A stretch of 64,000 bases of DNA from Vreelandella aquamarina (GTDB lineage: Bacteria > Pseudomonadota > Gammaproteobacteria > Pseudomonadales > Halomonadaceae): contig NZ_FODB01000005.1 of assembly GCF_900110265.1 (NCBI RefSeq), positions 1 through 64,000 on the forward strand. The letters run 5' to 3'. Of this stretch, positions 25,581-35,253 are shown one piece after another (the first letter of the stretch is position 1; the number at the start of each line of letters is the position of its first letter). The notes under the pieces were generated by a model. The model was given only the letters and a program-made list of their open reading frames with translations, did no database searches and was not told where the DNA came from. The position numbers were made by a program, and so were the translations under genes.

Positions 25581-26828
25581 ATGAATGAGTTAGCTGATTT
25601 GAGCTATGCGCTCGATACGTTTTACTTCTTGATCTGCGGCGTGCTGGTCATGTGGATGGCTGCAGGCTTCTCTATGTTGGAGGCGGGCCTAGTTCGCTCC
25701 AAAAACACCGCCGAAATCCTGACTAAAAACATCGCACTGTTTGCGATTGCCTGCACCATGTATTTACTGGTGGGCTACTACATCATGTACTCCAGCAGCG
25801 CAGGCGGCTTCCTGCCGAACCTGGGCTTCTTGATCGGTACTGAAAACAGCGCCGATGCAGTGCTGGCCGGTGGCGACGATGCGCCTTACTACTCGATGCG
25901 CTCTGACTTCTTCTTCCAGGTGGTGTTTGTGGCCACCGCCATGTCGATTGTTTCGGGTGCCGTGGCTGAGCGTATGAAGCTGTGGGCATTCCTGGCCTTT
26001 GCCGTGGTGATGACTGCGTTCATCTACCCGGTGTCTGGCTACTGGACCTGGGGCGGCGGCTGGTTGTCTGAAGTGGGCTACTCTGACTACGCGGGTTCCG
26101 GCATTGTGCACATGGCCGGTGCGGCTGCAGCGCTTGCAGGTGTGCTGGTACTTGGCCCGCGTAAAGGCAAGTACGGTAAAGATGGCTCTATCCACGCCAT
26201 TCCCGGTGCCAATATGCCGCTGGCAACGCTGGGTACCTTCATCCTGTGGATGGGCTGGTTCGGCTTCAACGGTGGCTCTGAGCTGAAAATGTCCGATATC
26301 GGTTCAGCTAACAACGTTGCGCAAGTGTTCGTGAACACCAACGCAGCGGCTGCTGGTGGTGTCATCGCCGCGCTTATTCTAGCCAAGCTGTGGTTCCGCA
26401 AGGCGGACCTCACCATGGCGCTGAACGGTGCGCTGGCTGGCCTGGTCGCTATCACCGCTGACCCGCTTTCTCCTTCAGCGCTGGGTGCTGCCATTATTGG
26501 CGCAGTAGGTGGCCTGATTGTTGTCGCGGCTATCGTAACGTTGGACAAACTGAAGCTGGACGATCCGGTTGGTGCGATCTCCGTTCACGGTGTGGTCGGT
26601 ATCTGGGGTGTGTTGGCAGTACCGCTGAATAATGGCGATGCTTCTTTCGGTGCACAGTTGATCGGTATCGTGGGCATCTTTGGCTGGGTCTTCATCGCAA
26701 GCTTAGTGGTATGGCTGGTGCTGAAAGCGATCATAGGTATCCGCGTTAGCGAAGAAGAAGAGTATGAAGGCGTCGATATCGCTGAGTGCGGTCTGGAAGC
26801 CTACCCCGAGTTTAGCGTTAAGAAATAA
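25581..26828 (+). CDS. amtB: Ammonium transporter AmtB
   Basis: A trimeric ammonium channel of the inner membrane, 415 residues with 11 helices. Family landmarks are W-M-A-A-G-F-S-M-L-E-A-G near 25-36, D-Y-A-G-S-G-I-V-H-M near 172-181 (first pore histidine) and V-H-G-V-V-G-I-W-G near 335 (second pore histidine). Unlike E. coli AmtB it shows no clear cleaved signal peptide. The C-terminal tail that contacts GlnK is present. A strong terminator follows at 26865-26891. Confidence 0.96.
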   Translation: MNELADLSYALDTFYFLICGVLVMWMAAGFSMLEAGLVRSKNTAEILTKNIALFAIACTMYLLVGYYIMYSSSAGGFLPNLGFLIGTENSADAVLAGGDDAPYYSMRSDFFFQVVFVATAMSIVSGAVAERMKLWAFLAFAVVMTAFIYPVSGYWTWGGGWLSEVGYSDYAGSGIVHMAGAAAALAGVLVLGPRKGKYGKDGSIHAIPGANMPLATLGTFILWMGWFGFNGGSELKMSDIGSANNVAQVFVNTNAAAAGGVIAALILAKLWFRKADLTMALNGALAGLVAITADPLSPSALGAAIIGAVGGLIVVAAIVTLDKLKLDDPVGAISVHGVVGIWGVLAVPLNNGDASFGAQLIGIVGIFGWVFIASLVVWLVLKAIIGIRVSEEEEYEGVDIAECGLEAYPEFSVKK

Positions 26829-26864
26829 GCTTGCGCTAATCATGTGAGCTGGCGTGCTCCTTTT

Positions 26865-26891
26865 GGCCTCCCCACCGTGGGAGGCCTTTTT
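26865..26891 (+). terminator. Terminator of glnK-amtB
   Basis: GGCCTCCC/GGGAGGCC stem with a six-base loop followed by TTTTT, 37 bp after amtB. Confidence 0.9.
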
Positions 26892-27063
26892 GTCCTTCAC
26901 AGGTAGGTTGCACGCTGGTTGTTATGAGCTAGGTACATACGGGTTTTTTATTCTCCGCCCATGGCGGTGTATGCTTAACCGACTGGGTAACGGGCTTGGC
27001 TATGCAAGCGCCCCGCCAACCTTGATGGGTTATGACAACCGTTTAACAACGCTGTTTTGATAA

Positions 27064-27432
<369 letters not shown>

Positions 27433-27489
27433 CGGTGAAGCGTCAGTAGTGAAGGGTAAGGCGTGAACAGTGAGTTGCGCTGAATAGAC

Positions 27490-27522
27490 AAAGCCCCTGT
27501 GGATATCATCCACAGGGGCTTT
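27490..27522. terminator. Bidirectional-looking terminator after the second PII gene
   Basis: A perfect 15-bp inverted repeat (AAAGCCCCTGTGGAT with ATCCACAGGGGCTTT) around a 3-base centre. It could end transcription from either side. Confidence 0.8.
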
Positions 27523-27559
27523 GTGCATAAGGCGATGGTGATACGGGCTACGATTTTCT

Positions 27560-27594
27560 ATTCACCATTCACCATTCACCATTCACCATTCACC
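27560..27594. repeat. Tandem heptamer repeat, five copies of ATTCACC
   Basis: Five exact head-to-tail copies, immediately followed by ATCCA, lie between the PII terminator and the end of fpr. It is non-coding and prone to slippage. Confidence 0.95.
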
Positions 27595-27607
27595 ATCCAA
27601 GCAGCAC

Positions 27608-28384
27608 TTACTTCTCAACGAACGCACGCTCGATGACGTAGTCGCCCGGCTCGCCCATACGCGGGGAGATGTTCAGGCCCAGCTCATCGAGCAGGGCGCT
27701 GGTGTCGTCCAGCATCGCCGGGCTGCCGCAAATCATCGCGCGGTCTTGGCGCGGGTCGATGGGCGGTAGGCCGGTGTCCTCGAACAGCTTGCCGGTGCGA
27801 ATATGGTCGGTCAGGCGACCCATGGTGTGAAACTCTTCGCGAGTCACCGTGGGGTAGTACACCAGCTTCTCGGCGATCTCTTCGCCCAGGTACTCGTGGG
27901 CGGGCAGCTCTTTGGTGATGAAGTCGGCGTAGGCCAGCTCAGAGACTTCACGCACGCCATGTACCAGCACCACTTTTTCAAAGCGCTCGTAGATTTCCGG
28001 GTCTTGGATCAGGCTCATAAACGGCGCCAAGCCAGTGCCGGTCGAGAGCATATACAGGTTGCGGCCCGGCAGCAGGTCGTCGCACACCAGTGTGCCGGTC
28101 GGCTTGCGGCTGACCATGATCTGGTCGCCCACTTTCAGGTGTTGCAGGCGCGAGGTGAGCGGGCCATCCGGCACCTTGATGCTGAAGAACTCAAGGTGAT
28201 CTTCGTAGTTGGGGCTGGCGATGGAGTAAGCGCGCATCAGGGGTTTGCCGTCCACTTCCAGGCCGATCATAACGAACTGGCCGTTCTTGAAGCGCAGGCT
28301 GCGCTCGCGAGTGGTGCGGAAGCTGAATAGGGTATCGTTCCAGTGGTGAACGCTTAACACTTCTTCCAGGGCAAACTTGCTCAT
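27608..28384 (-). CDS. fpr: Ferredoxin/flavodoxin-NADP+ reductase
   Basis: An FAD enzyme of 258 residues that exchanges electrons between NADPH and ferredoxin or flavodoxin. R-A-Y-S-I-A-S near residue 51 binds FAD, S-T-G-T-G-L-A-P-F near 112 and C-G-S-P-A-M-L near 218 bind NADP+, and the C-terminus ends F-V-E-K as in Pseudomonas Fpr-1. The ATG at 28384 has GGAGG upstream. The divergent LysR gene next door matches the FinR-fpr arrangement known from Pseudomonas, where FinR induces fpr under superoxide stress. Confidence 0.94.
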   Translation of the reverse strand: MSKFALEEVLSVHHWNDTLFSFRTTRERSLRFKNGQFVMIGLEVDGKPLMRAYSIASPNYEDHLEFFSIKVPDGPLTSRLQHLKVGDQIMVSRKPTGTLVCDDLLPGRNLYMLSTGTGLAPFMSLIQDPEIYERFEKVVLVHGVREVSELAYADFITKELPAHEYLGEEIAEKLVYYPTVTREEFHTMGRLTDHIRTGKLFEDTGLPPIDPRQDRAMICGSPAMLDDTSALLDELGLNISPRMGEPGDYVIERAFVEK

Positions 28385-28575
28385 GCTAACTCCTCCAGGG
28401 GCAGCGAGGCCTAAGCCTTGCTCGCCATATTCCAAAAAAGAATAAAAAATAGCTCTATAGGTTGCTCTCAATTCTAAATAAGGGTGGTATATCTGTTAAG
28501 CAAATTATCTTGATAACGCTTATCTTTAAAATCGATATATCCCTTCGCCGATCACTCTACAGATAGGTTTTGGTC

Positions 28576-29502
28576 ATGCACTACACCCTGCGTCAGCTAG
28601 AAGTCTTCGTAGCCGTTGCCCAGCACGAGAGCGTTTCCCACGCGGCGCGCGCGCTGGCCATGTCGCAATCGGCTACCAGCACGGCGCTGGCCGAGCTGGA
28701 GCGCCAGTTCGATTGCCAACTGCTTGATCGCATCGGGAAACGGCTGAAACTCAACGCGCTCGGCTTCCAGCTACTGCCCAAGGCGGTGGCCCTGCTCGAC
28801 CGCGCCGAGGAGGTCGAGGAGCTACTGCGGGGCCAACAGGGCGTGGGCGCATTGGACGTGGGGGCAACGCTCACCATTGGTAACTATCTCGCCACGCTGC
28901 TGATCAGCGATTTTATGCAGCGCTATCCTGGCAGCCGGGTGCGGCTGGCGGTGCGCAATACGCGGCATATTATCGAGGGCGTGCGCCAGCACTCGCTGGA
29001 TTTAGGGCTGATTGAGGGGCAGTGCGATGACGATATGATCATCAGCCAGCCCTGGGTCGAGGATGAGCTGTGCGTATTCTGCTCGCCGCGCCACCCGCTG
29101 GCGGGGCGGGAGCATCTGGAGCTGGATCAGCTGCTGCGGGAGGATTGGATCATGCGTGAGGAGGGCTCAGGCACGCGCATGACGCTGGAGCATGCCGCCC
29201 GCCACCGTCGTAGCCGGTTCAATACGCTGTTGGAGCTGGAGCATACCGAGGGCATTAAACGCGCGGTGGAGTCGGGATTAGGGATTGGCTGCGTGTCGCG
29301 GCTGGCACTGCGTGATGCCTTCCGGCGCGGCAGCTTGGTGCCGCTGCCCACGCCGGAGTTGGATCTCAAGCGCCAGTTCACGTTCATTTGGCATCGCCAC
29401 AAGTACCTCACCACCGGCGTGCGGGAGTTTTTACGCCTCTGCCGCGAAATGACCGCCGGGGCCAAGCGCAGTGACGATATTCCGCTGCCACCGATTCCCT
29501 AG
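28576..29502 (+). CDS. finR: LysR-type regulator, FinR-like
   Basis: A LysR protein of 308 residues with an N-terminal winged HTH (L-R-Q-L-E-V-F-V-A-V-A, then S-Q-S-A-T-S-T-A-L-A-E-L-E near 31-43) and a substrate-binding domain (about 90-295). It is divergent from fpr across a 191-bp AT-rich gap, as FinR is in Pseudomonas, so it probably activates fpr. The ATG at 28576 is preferred to a TTG two codons earlier. The FinR name rests on context more than on recognised sequence. Confidence 0.82.
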   Translation: MHYTLRQLEVFVAVAQHESVSHAARALAMSQSATSTALAELERQFDCQLLDRIGKRLKLNALGFQLLPKAVALLDRAEEVEELLRGQQGVGALDVGATLTIGNYLATLLISDFMQRYPGSRVRLAVRNTRHIIEGVRQHSLDLGLIEGQCDDDMIISQPWVEDELCVFCSPRHPLAGREHLELDQLLREDWIMREEGSGTRMTLEHAARHRRSRFNTLLELEHTEGIKRAVESGLGIGCVSRLALRDAFRRGSLVPLPTPELDLKRQFTFIWHRHKYLTTGVREFLRLCREMTAGAKRSDDIPLPPIP

Positions 29503-29505
29503 CGG

Positions 29506-30016
29506 TTACACCTTGGCCTTTTCAGGGCTTGGCAGCGCCTGAGCCAGGTGCTGCGACGCCTCTAGCGTAAAGCCACCCACTAGCGCGGCCAGCCTGTCCG
29601 CTTGGTCTTTAAGCTGCTCGGCCGCGGTGGTGGACTCTTGCACCAGGGCGGCGTTTTGCTGGGTCATCTGATCCAGGTCGGTCACCGCGATGCTGACTTG
29701 GTTGATCCCGTCGTTCTGCTCACCGGCTGCCGTACTGATATCGCCCAGCATTTGGGTGACGCGCGTCACGCTATCGGCCAGCTCGTGCATGGCGGCTTCG
29801 GCGTCGCGTACCATTTGCGTGCCGCTTTCGACCTTATCGGCAGACGCATCGATGCGCTGGCGAATGTCCTTGGCGGCGTCGCTGCTGCGCGAGGCGAGCT
29901 TGCGCACTTCATCGGCCACCACGGCAAAGCCGCGCCCGTGTTCGCCAGCCCGCGCTGCTTCTACTGAGGCGTTGAGTGCCAGCAGGTTGGTTTGGAAGGC
30001 AATGCTGTTCATCAGC
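29506..30016 (-). pseudogene. Truncated methyl-accepting chemotaxis protein (signalling tip and C-terminal arm only)
   Basis: The frame encodes about 170 residues from [14 protein letters not shown] onward, containing the hairpin tip [16 protein letters not shown] and the return helix. The sensor, HAMP and first half of the signalling domain are gone. Homology to the intact chemoreceptor upstream ends abruptly at about 30016 and the preceding bases are unrelated. It is most likely the residue of a tandem duplicate after an internal deletion. A 33-bp G+C-rich inverted repeat (about 30088-30120) lies between the two. Confidence 0.85.
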
Positions 30017-30140
30017 AAGAGGCGAAAGAGTGTATCGAGTGCCATCCTTGAACCAGTAGAACAAAGATTCATGGTTAACGCATGACATGGCCGCCACCGC
30101 GAGCGCTGCGGCGGCCATGGAGGAGTGGCAGACGAGACGT

Positions 30141-32009
30141 TTAGAAGGTCTCTGACGTGCGCGGTAAGCGATCCTGCGGCGCTTGCAGCGCGGGTGATGC
30201 CGCGTTAGAGAGTTTGAAACTGCTGATCGTGCCGGTCAGGCGATCCGCCTGCTCTTTCAACTGCTCGGCGGCGGTGGTGGACTCTTCCACCATGGCGGCG
30301 TTTTCCTGGGTCATCCGGTCCAGCTCGGCCACGGCGATGTTGACCTGTTTGATGCCATCGCTTTGCTCGCTGGTTGCAGCGTTGATCTCTTCCAGTACGT
30401 CGGTTACGCGGGTGATGTGGTCTACGATATCCTTCATCGTGCTACCCGCATTGCGTACCAACGAGGTGCCGTTATTCACCTTGGCTTGCGAGTCTTCGAT
30501 CAGTTTCTGGATATCGTTGGCCGCGTCGCTGCTGCGGCCAGCCAGTTTGCGCACTTCCTCTGCCACGACGGCAAAGCCACGGCCATGCTCGCCAGCCCGC
30601 GCTGCTTCTACCGAGGCGTTGAGCGCCAGCAGGTTGGTCTGGAAGGCAATGCTGTTCATCAGCGTGACGATCTCGCCAATCTTGTTGGAGGCGTCGGAAA
30701 TATCTTCCATGGTGGTGACCACGTTCGACACCACCTGACCGCCCTCTTTCGCGACTTCGGTGGCCGCGTGGGAGAGCTTGTTGGCTTCCTGTGCTGAGGC
30801 CGCCGTGTGCTGCACGGTGCTGGTGATTTGCTCTACCGATGCGGAGGTTTGCTGAAGGCTAGACGCCGCGTTGTCGGTACGGCGGGAGAGGTCTTGGCCG
30901 CCCATGGCAATCTCGTTAGCGGCGTGGTGCACCGATTCGCTGCTGGTGCGCACATCGATTAAGACGTGCTCCATTTTGTTAACAAAGCGGTTAAAGGCGC
31001 TAGCGATTTGAGTGACTTCGTCGTTGCCTTCTTCTGGCAGACGCTGGGTGAGGTCGCCCTCGCCGGAGGCGATATTATCCATCGCGTTGCGCACCCCCAG
31101 CAGGCGGCGCAACAGTAGCGACAGCAGCAGCCCAAATACCACAGCGGTAATGGCCGCGACGATCAGCAGGGTAACGATGGACGTGGTGGCAATGGCGCGC
31201 AGGTCTGCGGTGGCCTCTGCTTCGTCTAACGCGACGACCAACTGCCAACCGCTGTTGCCGCCTACAGCACTGCCCATTAGCAGTTTATCGCTGCCTTGCA
31301 GAGCTAGCGGCTGTGGGGAGTCTGCCTGCACGATGCGAGTGAGGTCCGAAGGCGTGAGCGCATCGCTTAATACACTTGAAGGCTCCAGCGTCAGCGACTC
31401 ATCCGGATGGGCAACCAGCGTGCCATCGTTGGTGGTTAGAAAGCCAAAGCTAGACGGTGTGGGGGAAATGCTGGCAACAATATCGATAACGTCAGCAATC
31501 GTAATATCGGCCCCAACCACAGCGGCTAGTTCGCCGTTTTGATAGAAGGGGCGAGCGAAGGTAATGATCAGGCCGCCCGTTTGAGCATCGACATACGGGG
31601 CGGTGATGATAGTGTCTTGCGCGTTCACCGCGCCTTGATACCAGGGACGCTGGCGTGGGTCATAATCGCTAGGGGGTTGCCAGCCGTCTGAGAAAATTCC
31701 CTCTGATGTGGACGGGTAAGCAATGTAAGCGGTCATAAAGTCGCCAGAATCGGCTAATTGTCGCAAGGCTTGTAGCGGCTCTTCGCTACCTGCAGTGTGT
31801 TCCATGCTGGCTAACATCGTGTAGCGCGCATTGAACCACTCATCGATGGCCTGTGTGTTTCCATTCACAACAGCGCTTAGGTTGCGATTAACCTGCTCAC
31901 TATTGTGATGCTTTACAGTCGTGTAACTAGCAATGCCATTCACCGTTAAAGCCAACACAATAGCGATAAGGGCCGCTAGCAAGATACGTAAACGTAGGGA
32001 AGAAAACAT
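30141..32009 (-). CDS. Methyl-accepting chemotaxis protein with periplasmic dCache sensor
   Basis: A chemoreceptor of about 622 residues: transmembrane helix 1 (about 5-25), a periplasmic double-Cache domain (about 35-270) with R-P-W-Y-Q-G-A near 120 and the small-ligand-pocket motif Y-V-D-A-Q-T-G-G near 140, transmembrane helix 2 (about 275-300), HAMP (about 300-355) and the cytoplasmic signalling coiled coil with tip [12 protein letters not shown]. The Y-x-D motif suggests amino-acid or related ligands. There is no C-terminal CheR-binding pentapeptide. The ATG at 32009 has GAGAG at better spacing than the one six codons earlier. Confidence 0.93.
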   Translation of the reverse strand: MFSSLRLRILLAALIAIVLALTVNGIASYTTVKHHNSEQVNRNLSAVVNGNTQAIDEWFNARYTMLASMEHTAGSEEPLQALRQLADSGDFMTAYIAYPSTSEGIFSDGWQPPSDYDPRQRPWYQGAVNAQDTIITAPYVDAQTGGLIITFARPFYQNGELAAVVGADITIADVIDIVASISPTPSSFGFLTTNDGTLVAHPDESLTLEPSSVLSDALTPSDLTRIVQADSPQPLALQGSDKLLMGSAVGGNSGWQLVVALDEAEATADLRAIATTSIVTLLIVAAITAVVFGLLLSLLLRRLLGVRNAMDNIASGEGDLTQRLPEEGNDEVTQIASAFNRFVNKMEHVLIDVRTSSESVHHAANEIAMGGQDLSRRTDNAASSLQQTSASVEQITSTVQHTAASAQEANKLSHAATEVAKEGGQVVSNVVTTMEDISDASNKIGEIVTLMNSIAFQTNLLALNASVEAARAGEHGRGFAVVAEEVRKLAGRSSDAANDIQKLIEDSQAKVNNGTSLVRNAGSTMKDIVDHITRVTDVLEEINAATSEQSDGIKQVNIAVAELDRMTQENAAMVEESTTAAEQLKEQADRLTGTISSFKLSNAASPALQAPQDRLPRTSETF

Positions 32010-32110
32010 AGTCGCTCTCGGGATCATCAGGGTTCATGATGGGTATCGGCGAGAGCGACTACGCCTTTAGTAAAAAGCAGGAAAAAAGTTAGTAAGCGCT
32101 AACTGTAGTG

Positions 32111-32548
32111 TTAACGAAGATCGCTGACCGCGTTCTGAATATCAGCCATGGACGCTTTGCTGAGGTCTTTCGAGAGCGTGTGGGTGACCAGCTTCTGCGT
32201 GGGGTTATCGAGCTTCTCTTTGAGCAGCCCCAAGAACTTGGGAGGCGCGACCATGATCAGCTTGTCCATGCTGTTGTCCACCCGCGCAGTGTAGAGTCGC
32301 TGGGCGACTTCTTTGGCAAACAGCTCGTTTTCATGTTGGGAGGCCGCGCCTTCCTCGCCGGATGAGCGCGATGACGTTGACGTAGACTCATGAACATCGG
32401 CACCGCGGCGGTCCGTGATCAAGTCGCCTTCATGCAGCCTGCCTGCAGCGTGTACCAAGCTCTCCTGCTCGGCGAGGTGAAGTGCATCACGGGTGAAGAT
32501 ACGTGCCCGAGCGGCGTCGGCTACCACGATATAGGTGGTCATTGTCAT
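32111..32548 (-). CDS. Host attachment family protein
   Basis: A 145-residue protein of the family described in Agrobacterium as required for attachment to host cells (PF10116). Visible signatures are I-V-V-A-D-A-A-R-A-R-I-F near the start, an acidic serine-rich loop, F-A-K-E-V-A-Q-R-L near 82 and L-I-M-V-A-P-P-K-F-L-G-L-L near 102. The fold resembles release-factor eRF1-like domain proteins, so a role with ribosomes or RNA is possible. Its function in a free-living halophile is unknown. Two ATGs two codons apart both have GGAGG in range. Confidence 0.85.
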   Translation of the reverse strand: MTMTTYIVVADAARARIFTRDALHLAEQESLVHAAGRLHEGDLITDRRGADVHESTSTSSRSSGEEGAASQHENELFAKEVAQRLYTARVDNSMDKLIMVAPPKFLGLLKEKLDNPTQKLVTHTLSKDLSKASMADIQNAVSDLR

Positions 32549-32631
32549 ACGTCCTCCATGTCATTGATTACCCTTTAACCATGGCAACCGTTCCGTGTTT
32601 GGTCAAACACGGTTTTCATAGAGAAAAGAGC

Positions 32632-33219
32632 ATGGATATAGACGACTCACGTCATCATTGGCGAAACCGCTATCTGCTGATGCGCCACGGCCATAGCCAG
32701 GCTAACGCACAAGGCACCATCATCAGCTCCCCCGAGCGAGGGCTGTTGGCGTATGGGCTGTCGCCGCAGGGCGAGCAGCAGCTGGCAGATACCGTCGCAC
32801 GGTGGCACTGGCCGGTACCCACACAGGTCGTGCATTCGGACTTTTTACGCACCACGCACACCGCCGCCCGAGTGGCCGCCGCGTTTGGGTTGGAGATGCA
32901 AAAAGAGGAGCGCTTGAGGGAGCGCCACTTTGGTGAATTGGAGGGCAAGGCGGATAGCCACTACCCGGAGGTGTGGGCCTTCGATGCCCAGAACGCCGAC
33001 CACACCCAGTGGCAGGTGGAGCCGGTCAAGCGTGTCGCGGCGCGCATGGTCGCTGCGCTGGAAGCGTTGGAGCAACGCTTTGAGGGTGAAACGGTGCTGG
33101 TGGTCAGCCACGGCGACCCCCTGCAAATTCTGCTCACGGCGCTGGCGGGCAAGCCGCTGACGAAGCATCGGGAGCAGCCTGCGCTACTGCCTGCCAGCAT
33201 TACGCTTGTGGGCGGTTAA
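32632..33219 (+). CDS. Histidine phosphatase family protein
   Basis: A 195-residue phosphoglycerate-mutase-like phosphatase with the catalytic L-M-R-H-G-H-S at residues 16-22 and the second histidine in V-S-H-G-D-P near residue 163. The acid in R-E-R-H-F-G-E-L-E (near 93) completes the site. The substrate cannot be named; phosphosugars, alpha-ribazole phosphate or phosphoproteins are all possible in this family. The ATG at 32632 follows AAAGAGC. Its stop codon overlaps the stop of the RidA remnant on the other strand. Confidence 0.85.
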   Translation: MDIDDSRHHWRNRYLLMRHGHSQANAQGTIISSPERGLLAYGLSPQGEQQLADTVARWHWPVPTQVVHSDFLRTTHTAARVAAAFGLEMQKEERLRERHFGELEGKADSHYPEVWAFDAQNADHTQWQVEPVKRVAARMVAALEALEQRFEGETVLVVSHGDPLQILLTALAGKPLTKHREQPALLPASITLVGG

Positions 33220-33314
33220 GCGCCCTCTTTAGGAGGAATCCAGGCGATCATATCTACCTCCACATCCGCACTGCCCGCAAGCCCGGTCACGCCGATGCAG
33301 GTGCGGGTGGGCAG
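33216..33314 (-). pseudogene. RidA-family (YjgF) C-terminal remnant
   Basis: About 32 codons on the minus strand read L-P-T-R-T-C-I-G-V-T-G-L, then A-D-V-E-V-D-M-I-A-W-I before a TAA: the end of a RidA enamine deaminase with its catalytic arginine (P-T-R-T). The rest of the gene is missing, and the homology begins immediately after the aapP stop codon in another frame. A deletion has fused the end of the amino-acid transporter operon to this tail. RidA works on amino-acid breakdown products, so it may once have belonged to this region. Confidence 0.75.
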
Positions 33315-33316
33315 CG

Positions 33317-34093
33317 TTAATGCCCCAGAATCTGGCTCAAGAAGAGCTGGGTGCGCTCGGACTGCGGGTTATTGAAGAACGGCTCAGGCGCGTTCTCTTC
33401 AATGATTTGCCCTTGGTCCATAAAGATCACGCGGTCGGCCACGGTTTTGGCAAAGCCCATCTCGTGGGTGACACAGAGCATGGTCATGCCTTCTTCGGCC
33501 AGTTCCACCATGACGTCCAGCACTTCCTTGATCATTTCCGGGTCAAGGGCAGAGGTGGGCTCGTCAAACAGCATCACGTCCGGGTGCATGCACAGCGATC
33601 GGGCAATGGCGACCCGCTGCTGCTGACCACCGGAGAGTTGGCCAGGATATTTCTTGGCCTGCTCGGCGATGCGCACGCGCTCCAGGTACTGCATGGCCAT
33701 GGCTTCGGCCTCTTTGCGGGGCTTCTTCTGCACCCACATCGGTGCGATACAGCAGTTCTCCAGCACCGTGAGGTGAGGGAACAGGTTGAAGTGCTGGAAC
33801 ACCATGCCGACGCTACGGCGAATCTGCTCGATGCGTTTAACATCTTGGGTCAGCGGCACGCCGCCGACCACGATCTCGCCCTTTTGGTGCTCTTCCAGGT
33901 GGTTGATGCAGCGGATCATGGTGGATTTTCCCGAGCCAGAAGGCCCGCAAATGACGATCCGTTCGCCGCGTTTTACTTCCAGGTAGATATCGCGCAGCAC
34001 GTGGAAATCGCCGTACCACTTGTTCACGCCGCGCATTTCAACCATCAGGTCAGAAGTACTGGTACCAGGGTTGTTGGTGGCTGCTTGAGTCAT
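33317..34093 (-). CDS. aapP: General L-amino-acid ABC transporter, ATPase AapP
   Basis: A 258-residue ABC ATPase of the polar amino acid group: Walker [10 protein letters not shown] near residue 50, Q-loop V-F-Q-H-F-N-L-F-P near 99, signature L-S-G-G-Q-Q-Q-R-V near 159, Walker B V-M-L-F-D-E-P near 181 and the H-loop T-H-E-M near 215. It is the last gene of aapJQMP, 38 bp after aapM, and powers the import of many L-amino acids. Confidence 0.93.
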   Translation of the reverse strand: MTQAATNNPGTSTSDLMVEMRGVNKWYGDFHVLRDIYLEVKRGERIVICGPSGSGKSTMIRCINHLEEHQKGEIVVGGVPLTQDVKRIEQIRRSVGMVFQHFNLFPHLTVLENCCIAPMWVQKKPRKEAEAMAMQYLERVRIAEQAKKYPGQLSGGQQQRVAIARSLCMHPDVMLFDEPTSALDPEMIKEVLDVMVELAEEGMTMLCVTHEMGFAKTVADRVIFMDQGQIIEENAPEPFFNNPQSERTQLFLSQILGH

Positions 34094-34131
34094 GTCACTA
34101 TCCTGCTAAAAAATCGTTGATAAAAGCGGCG

Positions 34132-35232
34132 TTAGCGCTTGTGGCCGGTATGCAGCTTGCGTTCTAGGTACTGACTGTAGCGCGACATGCTGAAACAGAA
34201 GATCCAGAACATGAAGGCCGCAAAGACATAGCCTTCCAACGAGAAGCCTAACCAGCGTGAGTCGGCCAGTGCCGCTTGCACGATCCCCAAAAGGTCAAAG
34301 AGCCCGATAATCATGACCAGGGTGGTGTCTTTAAACAGCGAGATAAACGTATTCACGATGCCGGGAATCATCATCTTCAGCGCTTGGGGAAGAATGATCA
34401 GCCCCATGCGCTTCCAGTAAGTCATGCCGAGCGCTGCCGCGGCCTCTTCCTGGCCTTTTGGAATCGCCTGCAAGCCGCCACGAATGACCTCTGCCATATA
34501 GGCGCTCTGGAACAGCGTTAAGCCGATCAGGGCACGCACTAGGCGGTCAACGCTCATATCGGAGGGCAGGAACAGCGGCAGCATGACCGAGGCCATAAAC
34601 AGCACGGTGATCAGCGGCACGCCACGCCAGAACTCGATAAAGATGACGCAGAAGCTCTTGACGATGGGCATGTTCGAACGCCGCCCCAGGGCCAGCACGA
34701 TACCGATCGGCAGCGCGCCTACCATGCCCACGGTGGCCAGCAGCAGGGTCAGCATCAGGCCGCCCCAGCGATGGGTCGGCACACGCGGCAGGTCGAAATA
34801 GCCGCCGTGCAGCAGCACGTAGGCGATCACGGGGAAGCCGACCAGCGCAAACACGGCCACCCAGTGCTTGAAGGGCAGGCGTGGAATCGCCAGCCAGGCA
34901 ATCAGGGTGAAGAACCCGGCAAAGACGATATTGGCACGCCAGATTTCCGAGCGCGGGTACAGGCCGTAGATGAACTGGGTGAAGCGTGCGTTGATGAACA
35001 CCCAGCAGGCGCCTTCGCGAGAGCAGTCGTCGCGGGTAGTGCCTACCCAGTCGGCGTTGATAAACGCCCATTGCACCGTGGGAACCACGAGCAGGTAGAG
35101 AATATACAGGCCGATCAGAGTAAAGATCGTGTTGATCGGGCCGTTGAACAGGTTGCTGCGTAGCCATGCCACAGGGCCCACAGAACTGCTGGGCGCCGGC
35201 TTTGGCTCGATCATCGTTCGGTTGTGAATCAT
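34132..35232 (-). CDS. aapM: General L-amino-acid ABC transporter, permease AapM
   Basis: A 366-residue inner-membrane subunit with a long N-terminal extension (helices before about residue 170), typical of AapM, and a C-terminal permease core. The coupling EAA loop is seen as E-A-A-A-A-L-G-M-T-Y-W near residue 263. A preceding F-W-R-G-V-P-L-I-T-V-L-F is shared with AapQ-type permeases. It forms the channel with AapQ. The ATG at 35232 has GAGGG in range, 21 bp after aapQ. Confidence 0.92.
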   Translation of the reverse strand: MIHNRTMIEPKPAPSSSVGPVAWLRSNLFNGPINTIFTLIGLYILYLLVVPTVQWAFINADWVGTTRDDCSREGACWVFINARFTQFIYGLYPRSEIWRANIVFAGFFTLIAWLAIPRLPFKHWVAVFALVGFPVIAYVLLHGGYFDLPRVPTHRWGGLMLTLLLATVGMVGALPIGIVLALGRRSNMPIVKSFCVIFIEFWRGVPLITVLFMASVMLPLFLPSDMSVDRLVRALIGLTLFQSAYMAEVIRGGLQAIPKGQEEAAAALGMTYWKRMGLIILPQALKMMIPGIVNTFISLFKDTTLVMIIGLFDLLGIVQAALADSRWLGFSLEGYVFAAFMFWIFCFSMSRYSQYLERKLHTGHKR

Positions 35233-35253
35233 GGGAATGCCCTCGACAACGGC

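Noticed and set aside
27560-27594. Possible CRISPR-like repeats
   Set aside because: The units are 7 bp and directly adjacent with no spacers; it is a simple tandem repeat.
30087-30120. Inverted repeat between the two chemoreceptor genes as a terminator
   Set aside because: The stem is GC-rich but no T-run follows on either strand.
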